Below, piece after piece: positions 34,306 through 34,613 of a stretch of DNA of 34,613 nucleotides (position 1 is its first letter; the number at the start of each line of letters is the position of its first letter). Location: positions 1-34,613 of the forward strand of contig JAJRYD010000017.1 in assembly GCA_024275955.1 (NCBI GenBank), written 5' to 3'. The translations under genes and the position numbers were made by a program. The stretch is from Nitrospirota bacterium. GTDB lineage: Bacteria; Nitrospinota_A; UBA7883; JACRGQ01. The notes under the pieces were generated by a model that saw only the letters and a list, made by a program, of their open reading frames with translations, had not been told where the DNA came from and made no database searches.

Positions 34306-34423
34306 TTATTTCAAGAGGTAGAGAGAAGGCTGACTTCTCAAAATTTAAGCGATGCTCTGGCAGATCTGCTCGTCTCCAAGGGTATTCTAGAATATATATG
34401 TTTTGACAATGAAGTAGAGTAGT
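34306..34423 (+). pseudogene. Open reading stretch without start codon after XRE gene
   Basis: One frame from about 34306 reads as a protein-like stretch (LTSQNLSDALADLLVSKGI, then EYICFDNEVE) to a TAG at 34421-34423, but it has no standard start codon. It may be a relic of a gene or a coincidental open frame. Confidence 0.2.
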
Positions 34424-34474
34424 TTACAGTCAAAGTTATTAGAAAATGGCTTGCAAGAGTTGGATTAAAGACGC

Positions 34475-34613
34475 GAATCAAGCCCTTTCTTAGTTGAAAT
34501 TTCCGGCATGACCGTCACGCTACCTTTGCAACTTTACCGGTATTCAGGATACGTTTCATAATGCTCCTTAATTCTATGAGATGTCTATAGCCGTTTACCT
34601 TTCTTAAGGACGG
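34475..34613. repeat. Right copy of 139-bp terminal inverted repeat
   Basis: Exact reverse complement of 1-139. Outside the match, the flanking sequences differ. Read from here outward it begins GAATCAAGCCC and ends at the window edge. Its orientation places the same repeat, pointing outward, at both ends of the window. Confidence 0.85.

Noticed and set aside
34331-34338. CTGACTTC near the right end as a possible attR core
   Set aside because: Only 8 bases match the tRNA anticodon arm, and neither the rest of the loop nor a tRNA 3' half follows.

Overview
The window is a 34.6 kb contig-like piece from a Gram-negative bacterium. LpxI, a probable BepA/LoiP-type M48 protease and a bactofilin imply an LPS outer membrane. 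LpxI rather than LpxH, the gene mix and the moderate GC suggest a deltaproteobacterial-grade or neighbouring lineage (Dadabacteria/Nitrospinota-like), but no 16S or clear marker is present, so the phylum is a guess.

Positions 1 to about 22.8 kb are chromosomal backbone. After a broken DNA methyltransferase at the left edge comes a lipid A/envelope operon on the minus strand (Gfo/Idh oxidoreductase, lpxI, GT39/ArnT-like glycosyltransferase) and an M48 protease. Next are an agmatinase/arginase-family gene translationally coupled to a DEDDy exonuclease, then a Crp/Fnr regulator facing a haem-copper/NorB-like membrane protein with DUF1858 domains and two unrecognised genes. These are followed by endonuclease IV, a hybrid histidine kinase, malic enzyme, a lone ABC ATPase, aspS-gltX and a bactofilin. 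Three 128-bp copies of a MITE-like element with terminal inverted repeats and flanking direct repeats lie in this half, two of them bracketing the ABC ATPase.

At 22.8 kb a tRNA-Arg(UCG) gene is cut off after its anticodon arm, and a mobile element begins. It has tandem repeats, a tyrosine integrase, a HigBA/RelE-type toxin-antitoxin pair with a perfect operator palindrome, and a large XRE regulator divergent from an AlpA-like regulator across a perfect 39-bp palindrome. Then come a MobF (TrwC/TraI) relaxase-helicase carrying a frameshift, a small TraD-like protein, an oriT-like stretch with an F-like nic core, a ribbon-helix-helix MobC-like protein and a TrwB/TraD-type coupling protein. No mating-pair (VirB/Tra) genes are seen, so it looks like an integrative mobilizable element, or one end of a larger ICE. 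Possible cargo is a 92-aa conserved-looking protein, a secreted Sel1-repeat protein and a small XRE regulator resembling restriction-modification controllers.

The first and last 139 bases are perfect reverse complements. On the left they interrupt the methyltransferase right after its TSPPY motif. This looks like two oppositely oriented copies of one repeat (probably an IS end) at which the assembly stops, though a real terminal inverted repeat or a fold-back artefact is possible.
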